Of a stretch of DNA of 64,000 bases, positions 1-10,374 are shown piece by piece. The notes beneath the pieces are model-generated. The model worked only from the letters and a program-made list of their open reading frames with translations, was not told the origin of the DNA and did not search any database. Position 1 is the first letter of the stretch. Every line of letters begins with the position of its first letter. The stretch is from positions 165,492,160-165,556,159 of the forward strand of contig JBOZIK010000001.1 in the NCBI GenBank assembly GCA_051453625.1, written 5' to 3'. The position numbers were made by a program, and so were the translations under genes. The DNA is from Welwitschia mirabilis (Eukaryota > Gnetophyta > Gnetopsida > Welwitschiales).

Positions 1-1155
1 TAATGAGTTGTTTCTTGCAAGGTAGTTAATATAACTCTTAAGGTTTCATACTCATAACAAAGGTATTTGTCTTAAGAGAACATCTAAGTGCCACACCTGA
101 CACACTAAAAATTTGAAATCCAAACTAGAACCAATAGCATGTAGGCCTCTCAAAAGCTAATGGATATGAATAATAATAATATGTGGAATAATAAAGATTT
201 TAAACAATCGCATTTTCGCCTTTAAGTACAAAAAATTTACAAAGACAAGATGAAATCTTGAAATAAAAGTAAGTGAATATGATTAACAATATAACTTATT
301 TTCTTATCAGGAATAAAGTAAAGAGAACGATATTTTAGTTTTACTCATTTTTCCTTCTCTTATTCATAGCAAGGCAGTGATTAGAATTCTTCTTTGAGAG
401 ATAAATTATTTACTATCCTAAGAATCCTTATCATAATGATGAAACCTTATTGTTACTATTCTTTATGATCTTTTGTGTTTATTTGCTTGATTATTGCTAG
501 AAATATGTGTTAAAAAATCTTGGAATTAGGGTTTTAGTTTTGGTCTTATATAGGACCTATTGCCTCTAGTTTCTTCAAAGGGTGGCACACAATGGTTAGA
601 TCTATATCCTTCAAAGGCTATTTTATTTTTTAACTCATAATAGATGTCTTTGAAATCTATAGATATTTTCATATGTGTTAGATGTCTTTACTAAGAATAA
701 AGGTGTTTAATTTATAGCCATTCTATCATTCTTATTAAGGTTAGTTTGAACATATTCATATTCTGTAGACATCTTTTATTTAGGTAGATATATTCAACCC
801 TTATCAAACTTATGTCAATTTTCTCATGTTTAGCCAAGACATCTTTTTCTCTAGTAGATGTCTTTTATTAAACTTCTTTGAATTAGTTGAGATGTATTCA
901 CTTGATGTAGACATATTTTTAATATGTAGATATCTTCAAAAAATGTAGACATATTTTGATAATTATCCCTTTATTTATCCTAGACATCTCCTCTTCTATA
1001 TGGATATGAAGGCATGGTGGATGTATTTGTGTTACGTAGATGTATCCATTGTAATCTCTTGAATCAATCATATTAGATAAGAAATCAATCCTAAAACCTA
1101 ATCTTGAGAAATTAGCATATGTCCTATAAATATATTTAATCTTTGTAGACATCTT
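1..1155 (-). repeat. Sire-A 3' LTR, left part (cut by Sire-B)
   Basis: Colinear with 50849-51811 in the other LTR, including the stretch ATCTTGAGAA and the ACCAATAGCATG / CCCAATAGCATG block. The LTR is rich in degenerate 8-mers AGACATCT and its complement AGATGTCT. The last five bases, 1151-1155 (ATCTT), are the target duplication of Sire-B. No host gene lies here. Confidence 0.85.
1151..1155. repeat. Target-site duplication (ATCTT) left of Sire-B
   Basis: ATCTT at 1151-1155 is repeated at 11834-11838 directly after the other end of Sire-B. The intact paralogous site in the other Sire-A LTR (around 51812) reads AATATTTGCATG, confirming where the element went in. Confidence 0.9.
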
Positions 1156-2611
1156 TGTTGAATTGTTATTTGCCAATTACTGTCAAACTAATGTTTTCTG
1201 TGTAGTGGAATTTGTTATATCTTATGCAGAAAATGTTAATCACTTATAAGTCAAAAGATGAATTAATCTTATCACATTTTAATCCTAAAACCTATCAAGT
1301 TTTGATAACCTCTTGAGAGATCTACTAGACTTCTAAGGAGTCAACTACATCTAAAGTGAATACACAGAAGTGAACTAAATTTAGAGGGATCGATTAGACA
1401 TTTAAGGAATGGACTAGATATGTAAACTTGAGCATCAATACTTCTGAACCGATCGTCAAGTAATCAACCAAAGATCTGAGGGGTTAACTGGACCTGTGAA
1501 CCTAAGCACCAAGACTTTTGAACTAATCGTCAAGGGATCGACTCAATGTCTGAGGGGTTAACCGACCCGAGAACTATGCATATGATATCTCTTAATTAAC
1601 TAGTAAGAGGTTGACCAGACATCTAAGGGGCCGACTGGACCTGTGAAACTGAGCATCAATACTTTATAGCTTATTAGCAAGGGGTCAATTCTTGAGGGGT
1701 TGACCAGACTTAAAGTAAAAAAAATTTGATGGATTTTATCTAGACTAAGAAGGTGATTAGATATATAGGCTAGGGACCACAAGAACAATCGACTAGACAC
1801 TGAGGGGTTGACCAGACATGAAGCCATAAGAATCTGGATTAACTAAAAGAATACAAAGGCGATCGATTTAAGCAATGACACCAGGGGGCTTGATTGGACT
1901 TTTAAGGATTCGATCGACCATGATGAAAACACAAATTTTTATAGCCATTAGGTATCTATTTTATGTCCATTAGAAAATTTTTTACTTGTAAAAATCTTAA
2001 AAGCCTTCTACTATATATTGCCAAGATTCAAATCACTGTTAGAATTTTTACCAAACTTTTGAGTCTTTTGGATTTGCTCATTCCACTCTTGGCATTTTAT
2101 TCCTAACCAAAGATAAACCAAGAACTGTGGTATCTTTGCATATATGGTCAGATCTGTAGTAGTCTTTGTTTCTAGATTGTACCATCTTTAAGAGAAATAT
2201 TTCAATACTTTCATTGAGCCAAAGATTAAATGATACCTATGCATTTAGGCATACTATCATTACTACTATACTTTCTTATAAAAGATTAACACTAATCCTT
2301 TAGAAGAAGTCCATTTATAAAATTTACAAGTAAATCTAAGTACCTAGAAGAGATTAACAAAGATCTAGATCAGGCTTGGATAGAAGCTAATCATTGAGAG
2401 TGGAGCATAGAATTTTCCTAATCACTATAAATCTTGTGTGCTTCTGATTAGTATTTTGTGCTTTCTATCATTTCATTTTTTAGAATAGTTTCAGTGTTCT
2501 TATACACGTTTTTAGTGTTTCATTTCAAATAAATATTGTAAAGTTATTTGAATATTTTTTTAGAAACCTATTCAACACTTTCCCCCCTCTCCTAGGGTTC
2601 TCAATTCTACA
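1156..2611 (+). repeat. Sire-B 5' LTR
   Basis: Starts TGTTGAATTG after the ATCTT duplication and ends CTACA directly before the primer binding site. It aligns end to end with 10375-11833 (for example TGTCAAACTAATGTTTT and AATCCTAAAAC). The middle is filled with degenerate GTCGAC-containing subrepeats. Confidence 0.9.
1305..1915 (+). repeat. GTCGAC-type subrepeats inside Sire-B 5' LTR
   Basis: A degenerate motif of the form GAGGGGTTGACCAGAC / GGGGCCGACTGGACCTGTGA recurs about every 40-60 bases, interspersed with GAGCATCAATACTT and AACCGATCGTCAAG. Many copies have lost the central CG to TG or CA. The same array is in the 3' LTR at about 10530-11140. Confidence 0.75.
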
Positions 2612-2613
2612 TT

Positions 2614-2625
2614 TGGTACCAATGT
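2614..2625 (+). promoter_or_regulatory. Sire-B primer binding site
   Basis: TGGTACCAATGT two bases after the LTR matches 8 of 12 positions of the initiator-tRNA-Met site TGGTATCAGAGC used by most plant copia elements. The mismatches include transitions. Confidence 0.65.
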
Positions 2626-2677
2626 TTTGTTGAGTCTGTGTTAAGATCCTAATAGATCTAAACTCTAAAACCTAAAA

Positions 2678-3900
2678 ATGAGTAACTCGTCTGATGGTTT
2701 TTCCACTAATCATCCAACTATATTTGATGGATCAAACTATGCTTGTTAGAAAGCCTGAATAAGATCTTCCTCGGATTCTTAGATGCTAAAATTGAATAAA
2801 TTATTTACAATGGATATACTTAGCCTACTTTAATGAAAACGGATGCCAATGGTAACACCATTTTAATTCTAAAAATCCAAAACTAATGGACTTCTACTGA
2901 TAGATCCAAAGGTATCATAGATGCCTATGCTCTTAATGCTATACTTTGTGCAGTTTATGCAGATGAATTCAAGCATATTATAAACTATGAACATGAAAAG
3001 GAGGCATGGGATATTCTTAAAGTTATACATAAAGGGACATTTACCATCAAATAGGCCAAAATCCAAATGCTTATCTCCAGATTTGAAGACATTCATATGG
3101 ACAAGGAGGAGACTCTATAGGAGTTCTTTGTTAAGCTTATTAATATTGTGAATTTCATGGCTAGTCTAGGTGAAAGATTAGATGAGACAAAAGTGGTTTA
3201 AAAAGTGCTAAGATCCCTTCTAAATATATTTGAACTGAAAGTTATAACAATTAAAGAAAGTAAGGATATTAACATGATGGCTCTAGAAGAACTTCAAGGT
3301 AATTTGAAAACATATGAATTAAAATTTTTTAAAGATAAGAAGAAAAGTATTACTTTAAAGTGTATGTAGGAAGAGTACAAGTTAGACAAATCCGATGCAG
3401 TTCTAGATGATGATAAAGTGGCTCTCCTAGAAAAAATATTTAAAAAAATTTTGCACAGAAGAAGGAAGGAAGGTGAGACAAGTAGAGGTACAAGAAGAGG
3501 AGACTCAAAGTACAAGAAGAATTAAGACAAAAAAAAGAGATCCAATGCAATACATGTAAAGGTTTTGGACACATGACAAATGAGTGCTCAAATAATAAGA
3601 GAGAACAAAAAAATTGAAGACATCTTCATTTGTTATAATATGGGATACTGTAAATGAGGATGATAATATTAGTTCAAGTCAAGATTCAGATGGTAATATA
3701 AGACTCTCTTTCATGGCAATTATGCCTCCATTATAGAACTTGCCTAGCATATCAGAACATGATGATTTAGATGTCATTGAAGAAGAACAGGATGAACTCG
3801 AAGATACTTGTTAGAAACTATACTTAAAAGGTGAAAATTTGGTAAAGTGCATAAATGATCTAAACAATATTGTAAAATCTCTTACCAAAGAAAAGGGGGA
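2678..3900 (+). pseudogene. Sire-B gag (broken)
   Basis: Capsid/nucleocapsid gene remnant. It starts at the ATG at 2678 (MSNSSDGF) and contains the copia gag signature PTIFDGSNYAC at the N terminus, later ELKVITIKESKDINMMALEE (a Sire gag block) and a CCHC knuckle CNTCKGFGHMTNEC at 3546-3587. Stops include TAG where Trp or Gln is expected (2747, 3117). The product would package element RNA. Translation is not possible as it stands. Confidence 0.8.
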
Positions 3901-4132
3901 AATGGAATAAAAGTATAAAATGATCAAATCTGAAAATTCGAATCTCATTCTAAAAGTAAAAGATCTATCTCATTTTGTTAATAAATTTTATAGTGGTTCA
4001 TCTAAATTGGAAAAAATGCTTGGAATTTGAAAACCAGATCATGATAAGTCAGGTATTGATTTCATCCTCATAAAACTACAAAGTCAACAAAATCAGGTAA
4101 CTTACCAAAATAAGTTTATTTCTAAAGTTACT

Positions 4133-4400
4133 TGTCATTTTTGTGGTAAGTCAGATCATTCAAAGTTATTTTGCAATGCTAGAAAATTAATGTTATTTTT
4201 AAATTTAGTTAGTTCCTTTCCATTTAAATTTATTCTAAAAGGAGATGTACCACATTAGTCTTAAAGCACTAAATGGGTGAAAGGTAATGATTTGAAAAGT
4301 CTTTTAATTCAGATAGCTTTTAAGGTTTGAAATGAAACTAGCTAGTATTTGGATAGTGGGTGCTCATGACATATGATGGGAGACAAATATAGATTCAAAT
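4133..4400 (+). pseudogene. Sire-B second zinc knuckle and aspartic protease
   Basis: A second CCHC-like motif, CHFCGKSDHSKLFC, is at 4133-4174. The protease active site YLDSGCS is at about 4346-4366 (Asp-Ser-Gly at 4352), followed after a TGA by HMMGDKY, the family's 'DSGCSRHMTGD' block. The two motifs share a frame, which differs from that of the first knuckle. Protease would cut the Gag-Pol polyprotein. Confidence 0.75.
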
Positions 4401-4406
4401 AGTTGA

Positions 4407-4981
4407 GTGATTTTGATAGATAATAATTTACTTTTGATAATAAGAGTAAAAATTAAAGGTATTGGAAGCATCAGTGGAGGTAACTTACCTAGAATAAATG
4501 AAGTTTTATATGTTAATGTTTTGAAGCATAATTTACTCAGTATTAGCCAAATTTGTAATAAAGGTTATAAGGTCATTTTTTATAGTTATAACTTTGAAGT
4601 TAGACATGGTAAAATAAATGATGTTACTCTCAAAGAAAATGTAATAGATAATGTTTATGGCATAGATCAATCATTTTCTGCTTGTTATTTTTATAATGTT
4701 AATCAAGAAGAGCTTTAGCATAAATGATTAGGTCATGTCAATTATGATCATTTAAAAAATTTTATTAGAAAAAAATTGTCAAAAGTATTTTGAAAATAAA
4801 GTTGNNNNNNNNNNNNNNNNNNNNNNNNNNNNNNNNNNNNNNNNNNNNNNNNNNNNNNNNNNNNNNNNNNNNNNNNNNNNNNNNNNNNNNNNNNNNNNNN
4901 NNNNTTAGGTCATGTCAATTATGATCATTTAAAAAATTTTATTAGAAAAAAATTGTCAAAAGTATTTTGAAAATAAAGTTG
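4407..4981 (+). pseudogene. Sire-B GAG-pre-integrase region with gap
   Basis: An open stretch from 4407 encodes the segment after protease (GNLPRINEVLYVNVLKHNLL, SISQICNKGYKVIF), then LGHVNYDHLKN, the pre-integrase block. The block 4728-4804 is repeated exactly at 4905-4981 across a 100-base gap, so the sequence here is partly an assembly duplicate. Confidence 0.75.
4805..4904. other. Assembly gap (100 N)
   Basis: The 77 bases before the gap (4728-4804) equal the 77 bases after it (4905-4981). The gap probably represents an unclosed overlap rather than missing DNA. Confidence 0.95.
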
Positions 4982-5990
4982 AAAAACATGGTCTTTGTGA
5001 TGCATGTCAAAAAAGAAAACAAATAAAAACATCACACAAAAGTAAAAACCAAGTTTCCATAAGTATGTCTTTAAAACTCATTCATATGGAGTTAATAGGT
5101 CCCTCTTAAACTTAAATTTTAAGAGTTAAATGCTATTTTCTTATTACAGTTAATGATTTTTCTAGATATAGATGGGTTACATTTCTTTCAAACAAATTTA
5201 AAACTTACAAATATTGGGTTAAGATATGCAACAAAATTCAATACAAGAAAAAGGTATACCATAAAGAAAATAAGAAGTGATCATGGTGGTGAATTAGAAA
5301 ATCATTTATTTGAGAATTGTTGCATTAACAATGGCATTGATCACCAATTTTTGGTTCCTAAAACACACAACAAAATGGTATTACTGAAAGAAAGAATAGA
5401 GTCCTCCAAGAAATGGTAAGAACTATGTTAAATGACAAGGANNNNNNNNNNNNNNNNNNNNNNNNNNNNNNNNNNNNNNNNNNNNNNNNNNNNNNNNNNN
5501 NNNNNNNNNNNNNNNNNNNNNNNNNNNNNNNNNNNNNNNNNACACAACAAAATGGTATTACTGAAAGAAAGAATAGAGTCCTCCAAGAAATGGTAAGAAC
5601 TATGTTAAATGACAAGGAGGTTTCAAAATCCTTTTGGACTGAAGCCATTAGTACTGCATGCTATATTATAAATAGATTTTATCTTAGATTTAATATGGAT
5701 AAAACTTCTTATGAGTTGTAAAAAGAAAGACAACTAAATATTTCTTATTTTAAAGTCTTTGAAAGTAATTATTATGTGCTAAAAGATAGGGAACATTTAA
5801 GCAAATTTGAATCTAAAACCGATGAAGCTATATTTTTGGGATATTCAACTAGAAGTAGAGCTTATCGTGTTTTTAATAAGAGAATTTTAACTATAGAAGA
5901 ATCAATAAATGTGCAAATTGATGATATTGGTAGAAGGTCTATTTATTCAAATAATGAGGAATATATATCTCCAAGCACCCCCCATAACTA
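4982..5990 (+). pseudogene. Sire-B integrase (broken)
   Basis: Retroviral-type integrase remnant. Visible blocks are CDACQKRKQIKTSHKSKNQ (zinc-binding end), VNDFSRYRWVTF, IRSDHGGELENHLFENCC, TQQNGITERKNRVLQEMVRT and SFWTEAISTACYIINR, then after pol's linker SKTDEAIFLGYSTRSRAYRV (5813-5872). These are the standard order of Sirevirus integrase. A 77-bp block (5365-5441) is repeated after the gap at 5442-5541. Confidence 0.85.
5442..5541. other. Assembly gap (100 N)
   Basis: Flanked by identical 77-base copies (5365-5441 and 5542-5618), as at the previous gap. Confidence 0.95.
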
Positions 5991-6099
5991 AAGTAATGAC
6001 TACTGAAAAAGAATAAGTTCGTACAAAATATTTCATAACTAAAAAGTTTAGAAAGCTAAAAGATTACCCTTTAGGATCTATTATTTGATAAGTTAGTTC

Positions 6100-7172
6100 A
6101 AAGATAAAGATAAGGAGATCTATGAAGGAATTTTATGCCCACATTTATTATCTTTCACAAATAGAACCTAAGAAATTTGAAGAAGTTGAATCCTATGAAG
6201 AATGGATGATGGCCACGCAAGATAAACTACAATAATTTAAAAGAAATGATGTTTAGAAACTTATAAAAAGACTAAAAAATAAAAATATTATTAGGACTAA
6301 GTGGATCTTTAAGAACAAATGTGATGAGGAAAATAATATCATTAAAAACAAATTAAGATTAGTAGCACAAGGCTACAACCAAATAGAAAGCATTGATGTA
6401 GATGATACATTTGCTCTAGTTGTAAGTCTTGATAGCATTAGAATGTTTGTATCATTTACAGCCTTTAAGAATATCAAAGTGCATCAAATGGATGTAAAGA
6501 TAACATTTTTAAATTTAACCCTAAATGAAGAAGTGTATGTAAAATAACTAAAGGGTTTGTAGATACTTATAAATCTAATCATGTTTATAGGCTGAAGAAA
6601 GCTTTGTATGATTTAAATCAAGCACCAAGAGCTTGGTATAAAAAGTTAGCCATATTTGTAAATGATAATGGTTATATCCGTGGAATAGTAGATAAGACTT
6701 TATTTGTTAAGAACTTAAAAAAGAAGTTTATCATTATAGAAATTTATGTGAATGATAACATATTTGGTGCTTCTAATGAAGGTTTGTCAAAAGAATTTGC
6801 AAATATTATGACAACATATTTTGAGATGAGTCTACTTGGTAAAGTGAAAATTTTCTTGGATTACAGATTAAGGAAAAAAAGAATGGAATTTTATCTCTTA
6901 ATATAAATATGCAAAAAATTTAATCAAACATTTTATATTGGATAATACTAAAACAACTAACCCTTCCATGTCAACTTCTTGTAAACTCAGCTTGGATGAA
7001 GATGGAAAATTAGTACATCAGAAGCTTTGTAGAAGTATAATTAGAAGTTTGTAATATTTAACTACAAGTAGACTTAATATTATGTTTAGTATTGGTGTGT
7101 ATGCAAGGTACCAAACCCAACTGAAAGAATCACACTTACAAATAGTGAAAAGAATAACTAGATATATAAAGG
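6100..7172 (+). pseudogene. Sire-B reverse transcriptase, first copy (broken)
   Basis: Contains the copia RT blocks: TKWIFKNKCDEENN, KLRLVAQGYNQIESIDVDDT, KVHQMDVK, LKKALYDLNQAPRAWYKKL (6593-6649) and EIYVNDNIFGASNEGL. The catalytic YVDD is YVND here (GAT to AAT), so this copy would be inactive even without its stops. It runs to RYIKG just before a gap, then the next segment starts again in RT. Confidence 0.85.
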
Positions 7173-7272
7173 NNNNNNNNNNNNNNNNNNNNNNNNNNNN
7201 NNNNNNNNNNNNNNNNNNNNNNNNNNNNNNNNNNNNNNNNNNNNNNNNNNNNNNNNNNNNNNNNNNNNNNNN
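7173..7272. other. Assembly gap (100 N) between two RT copies
   Basis: Left of the gap the sequence ends at the RT/RNase H linker (RYIKG). Right of it the sequence restarts at the RT core (FIAF...NIKVYQM). Unlike the other two gaps in this element, no identical flanks are seen. Confidence 0.9.
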
Positions 7273-7990
7273 ATTTATAGCTTTTTAGAATATCAAAGTG
7301 TATCAAATGAATATAAAAAGTGCATTTTTACATGAAACCCTAAATGAAGAAGTGTATGTAAAACAACTGAAAGGGTTTGTAGATCCTCATAAATCTGATC
7401 ATGTTTATAGACATAAGAAAGCTTTGTATGGGTTAAAGCAAGCTCCAATAGCTTAGTATAAAAAGCTAGCCACATTTCTAAATAGTAACGGTTATATTCA
7501 TGGAATGGTAGATAAGACATTATTTGCTAAGAATTTGAAAAAGGATTTTATCCTTATACAAATTTATGTGGATGATATCATATTTGGTGCTTCTAACGAA
7601 GGTTTATCTAAAGAGTTTACAAATATCATAACAATACATTTTGAGATGAACATGCTTGGTGAAATGAAAATGTTTCTTAGATTACATATTAAGCAAATAA
7701 AGAATGGAATTTTTATCTCTCAATTTAAATATGCAAAGAATTTAATCAAACATTTTAGATTGAAGGATGCTAAAACAACTGACACACCTATATCAACATC
7801 TTGTAAAATCAGTTTGGATGAAAATGAAAATCAGTAGATCAAAAGCTTTATAGGAGTATGATTGAAAGCTTATTATATTTAACTACAAGTAGACCTCATA
7901 TCATATTTATTATTGATATGTGTGAAAGATATCAAACCCAATCAAAAGAATCATAATTATAATTAGTAAAAAGAATAATTAGATATATGA
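7273..7990 (+). pseudogene. Sire-B reverse transcriptase, second copy
   Basis: Repeats the blocks of 6470-7172 with scattered differences: KALYGLKQAPIA, NGYIHGMVDKTLFAKNLKK and IYVDDIIFGASNEGLSKEF with an intact YVDD (about 7564-7578), then LKDAKTTDTPISTSCKISLD. Because the two copies differ at many positions, this is not a simple overlap. It could be a tandem duplication or a chimeric join of two related elements. Confidence 0.85.
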
Positions 7991-7994
7991 AAGG

Positions 7995-8480
7995 AACGTG
8001 TGATTATGATTTATGGTACCCAACCAAGACATCCTTTGAGCTTGTATGATTTAGTGATATAGATTGGACTAGATATCAGGATTATATAAAAAGCACTAGT
8101 GGTAATTATTTTCTATTAGGATCATGCTTAGTGAAATGGGCAAGTAAAAATAAAAATTCGATTTTCTTTTCAATAGCAGAAGCCAAGTATATTGCAGCAA
8201 AGAGTTGTTATGCTCATCTCCTGTGGGTAAAGAAAATGCTAAAGGACTGTGGTGTAATTTTTGAATAGGTTTCTATTTTCTATGATAACACTAGTTCAAT
8301 AAACATTTCTAAAAATCTTGTTTAGCACTTCAAAACTAAACACATTAAATTAAGACATTATTTTTTAAGAGAACAAGTTGAACATAAAACGTTACTATGA
8401 AATTTTATTAGTACAGGTCATCAACTTGCAGATATCTTTACCAAACTCCTAAATTTTGATTTTTTTTTACTTTTAAAATG
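7995..8480 (+). pseudogene. Sire-B RNase H (broken)
   Basis: Copia RNase H remnant: FSDIDWTRYQDYIKSTSGN (8050-8106), LVKWASKNKNSIFFSIAEAK, AAKSCYAHLLWVKKML, SIFYDNTSS and KHIKLRHYFLREQVEHK, ending with GHQLADIFTKLLNFD. The order and content are normal. Stops replace Gln and Trp codons. Confidence 0.85.
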
Positions 8481-8844
8481 AACTAGGGGTTATCTTATCA
8501 TTCTCTATCTAATTGTAGGGCAGTAAACTAGATCTATTATTCAATCAATCAGAGGTAGTCTGTCAACTGGCCTAAAAGCCCAGTCTCCTGAATTCTAATA
8601 GTACTGTGATCCGCATCTCAATGGGTCAACCAAAACTCAAATTGATCGACTAGACCTATAGGGTTATAATGTAGAAGATTTATTAGTGGACCCAATTTCT
8701 TTATCAAAATCAACCTAATCGACCCTATTTTTAAAAGTAAGTGAAACCCAATCCCTTTTCATTACTTTTTAGCAACCTGTGTCTTTCAGATCTAGTATTT
8801 TTTTTAGATTTTTTTTATCTTTAAGCTCCTACCAAGTGGTTGTA
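8481..8844 (+). other. Sire-B spacer between pol and third frame
   Basis: No gene seen. It carries isolated copies of the LTR-type motif (GTCAACTGG, GATCGACTAGACCTATAGGG) at 8550-8720, outside the LTRs. Confidence 0.6.
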
Positions 8845-9892
8845 ATGGTTAAGGAGCCCTCTAAGGGAAGACAAAAGAAGACTGTCAGTAGAGAACCTTC
8901 TTATTTCTATTAGAAAATATCTAAAGATGCTTTAGACAAGTTCACTGAAATTTGAGAAGAAGCCAGTGTGCCAAAAACGATCTATTACTACTTTAGAGCT
9001 TATAGAGCTTAGAGATGTAATATAACTCTTACAATATCTAGATATGTTCTATTTTCTTGATATTTTAGGTCCTGCTTATCCTTTTTTTATTAATATGTTT
9101 TATAGTAATTCTTCTTACAATGCTGACACTAGAACCCTTGAAACCCTCGTTTTGGGGAAGAGGATGAAGGTAACTATAAGCTTTATTGTGGTCATTATTG
9201 ATCTTCCAAGAGGAAACTATGAGGAGTTTTGGCCTCTTTATAACTCCATGAAAGAAAAAGCAGAGATCACAAGCGAGATTTGTGGTAAGTTTCACAGTTG
9301 GAAGCATACTATTTCTACTTCTTTGCTTACCCCAAAGTGTAAGTTTCTTCATTTAGTTTTTACCTATAATTTCTTACTTTTGGTATGTCATTGAGATGAG
9401 ACCTTCAACTATAGGGCCTATTTGATGTGCTTGGTAGGTACTAGACATTTCATTAATGCCCCTGCCATTATACTAAAAAATATGGTTTCTCAATTAAAGT
9501 ATGATAGAACTATGGCTCTATCATACTCTATGTTGATTGAAAATTTTTGCCATTATTATCAGGTTATTTTTCACCAAAAGCTTGAAATACTTAACCAATA
9601 TCATCCATTAGATGTATGATATTGTTTCACATGCGCATCTTTACTGAATTAAAGAAATCCTCTAAATCTCCTTCTCCCAAGAAAACCTCACTAGATGATA
9701 CATTTTCATACCTAAGGTGGATTGAATCTTGTACCATGCATAGGAAAGAAGCTTTATTTGCAGCTTGGTATAATATTTCTAACACTTTATAGGAAGCCAA
9801 AACCTCAGCGCAAAAGGAAGTCAAAGTAGAGGAAGAATAAGAATATTCTGAAGAAGAATCAGAAGAGGAAAAAGCAAAGGAATTTGACTAAA
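8845..9892 (+). pseudogene. Sire-B env-like / plant transposon protein frame (broken)
   Basis: A third frame downstream of pol, starting MVKEPSKGRQKKTVSREP and breaking frame repeatedly. The best stretch (9044-9394) has LGPAYPFFINMFYSNSSYN, DTRTLETLVLGKRMKVTISF and LPRGNYEEFW. These are the hallmarks of the putative plant transposon protein domain found in the extra ORF of many Sireviruses. Its function is unknown. A Glu/Lys-rich tail (EEESEEEKAKEFD) ends at a TAA near 9890. Confidence 0.65.
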
Positions 9893-9952
9893 TCTATCTT
9901 TCTATGCTTATGTTTTTCTTTCATGCTTGTATTTCTCTCCTTTGTCATTGAT

Positions 9953-9969
9953 GTCAAAAGAGGGAGAAT
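9953..9969 (+). promoter_or_regulatory. Sire-B internal polypurine tract
   Basis: AAAAGAGGGAGAA at about 9955, following GATGTC, matches the Sirevirus-type purine tract well upstream of the 3' LTR. Multiple such tracts are a described Sirevirus trait. Confidence 0.55.
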
Positions 9970-10362
9970 TAGTTATTTTATTCTATTTTTAGATGTATCT
10001 ACTCTTGATAAGCACTTTTTATTTTCATTATACTAGTCATCTTTCAGTAATAGAAATGCACTTATTTTTATGCTCTATAATTTATGTTTCAATTTTTTTT
10101 AAGTGCACATCTATTTTCACTGTAAACTCTAATCACTGGTATATCTTATAGATATTTAATAATTCATGATTAAAATATTATCTATCATATATATTTTAGC
10201 ACTTCAAATTATTTTTAAATTTTAGCACAATTTGAGAATTTCCAGAATGTCTTAATTGATATAAAATGGTTAATATTTTTATAAATGTTAATAGGCATTT
10301 TGTGAAGGAAAATTTTTCCAAATCAAATCTCCTTAACTAAAAAGAAGTTTACCATTAATGTT

Positions 10363-10374
10363 AAAGATGGAGAT
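10363..10374 (+). promoter_or_regulatory. Sire-B polypurine tract
   Basis: AAAGATGGAGAT lies immediately before the TG of the 3' LTR, the position where plus-strand DNA synthesis is primed. Confidence 0.8.

Noticed and set aside
9065-9352. Minus-strand frame of 95 codons opposite the Sire-B env-like region
   Set aside because: It is the shadow of the plus-strand plant transposon protein frame, which has recognisable motifs.
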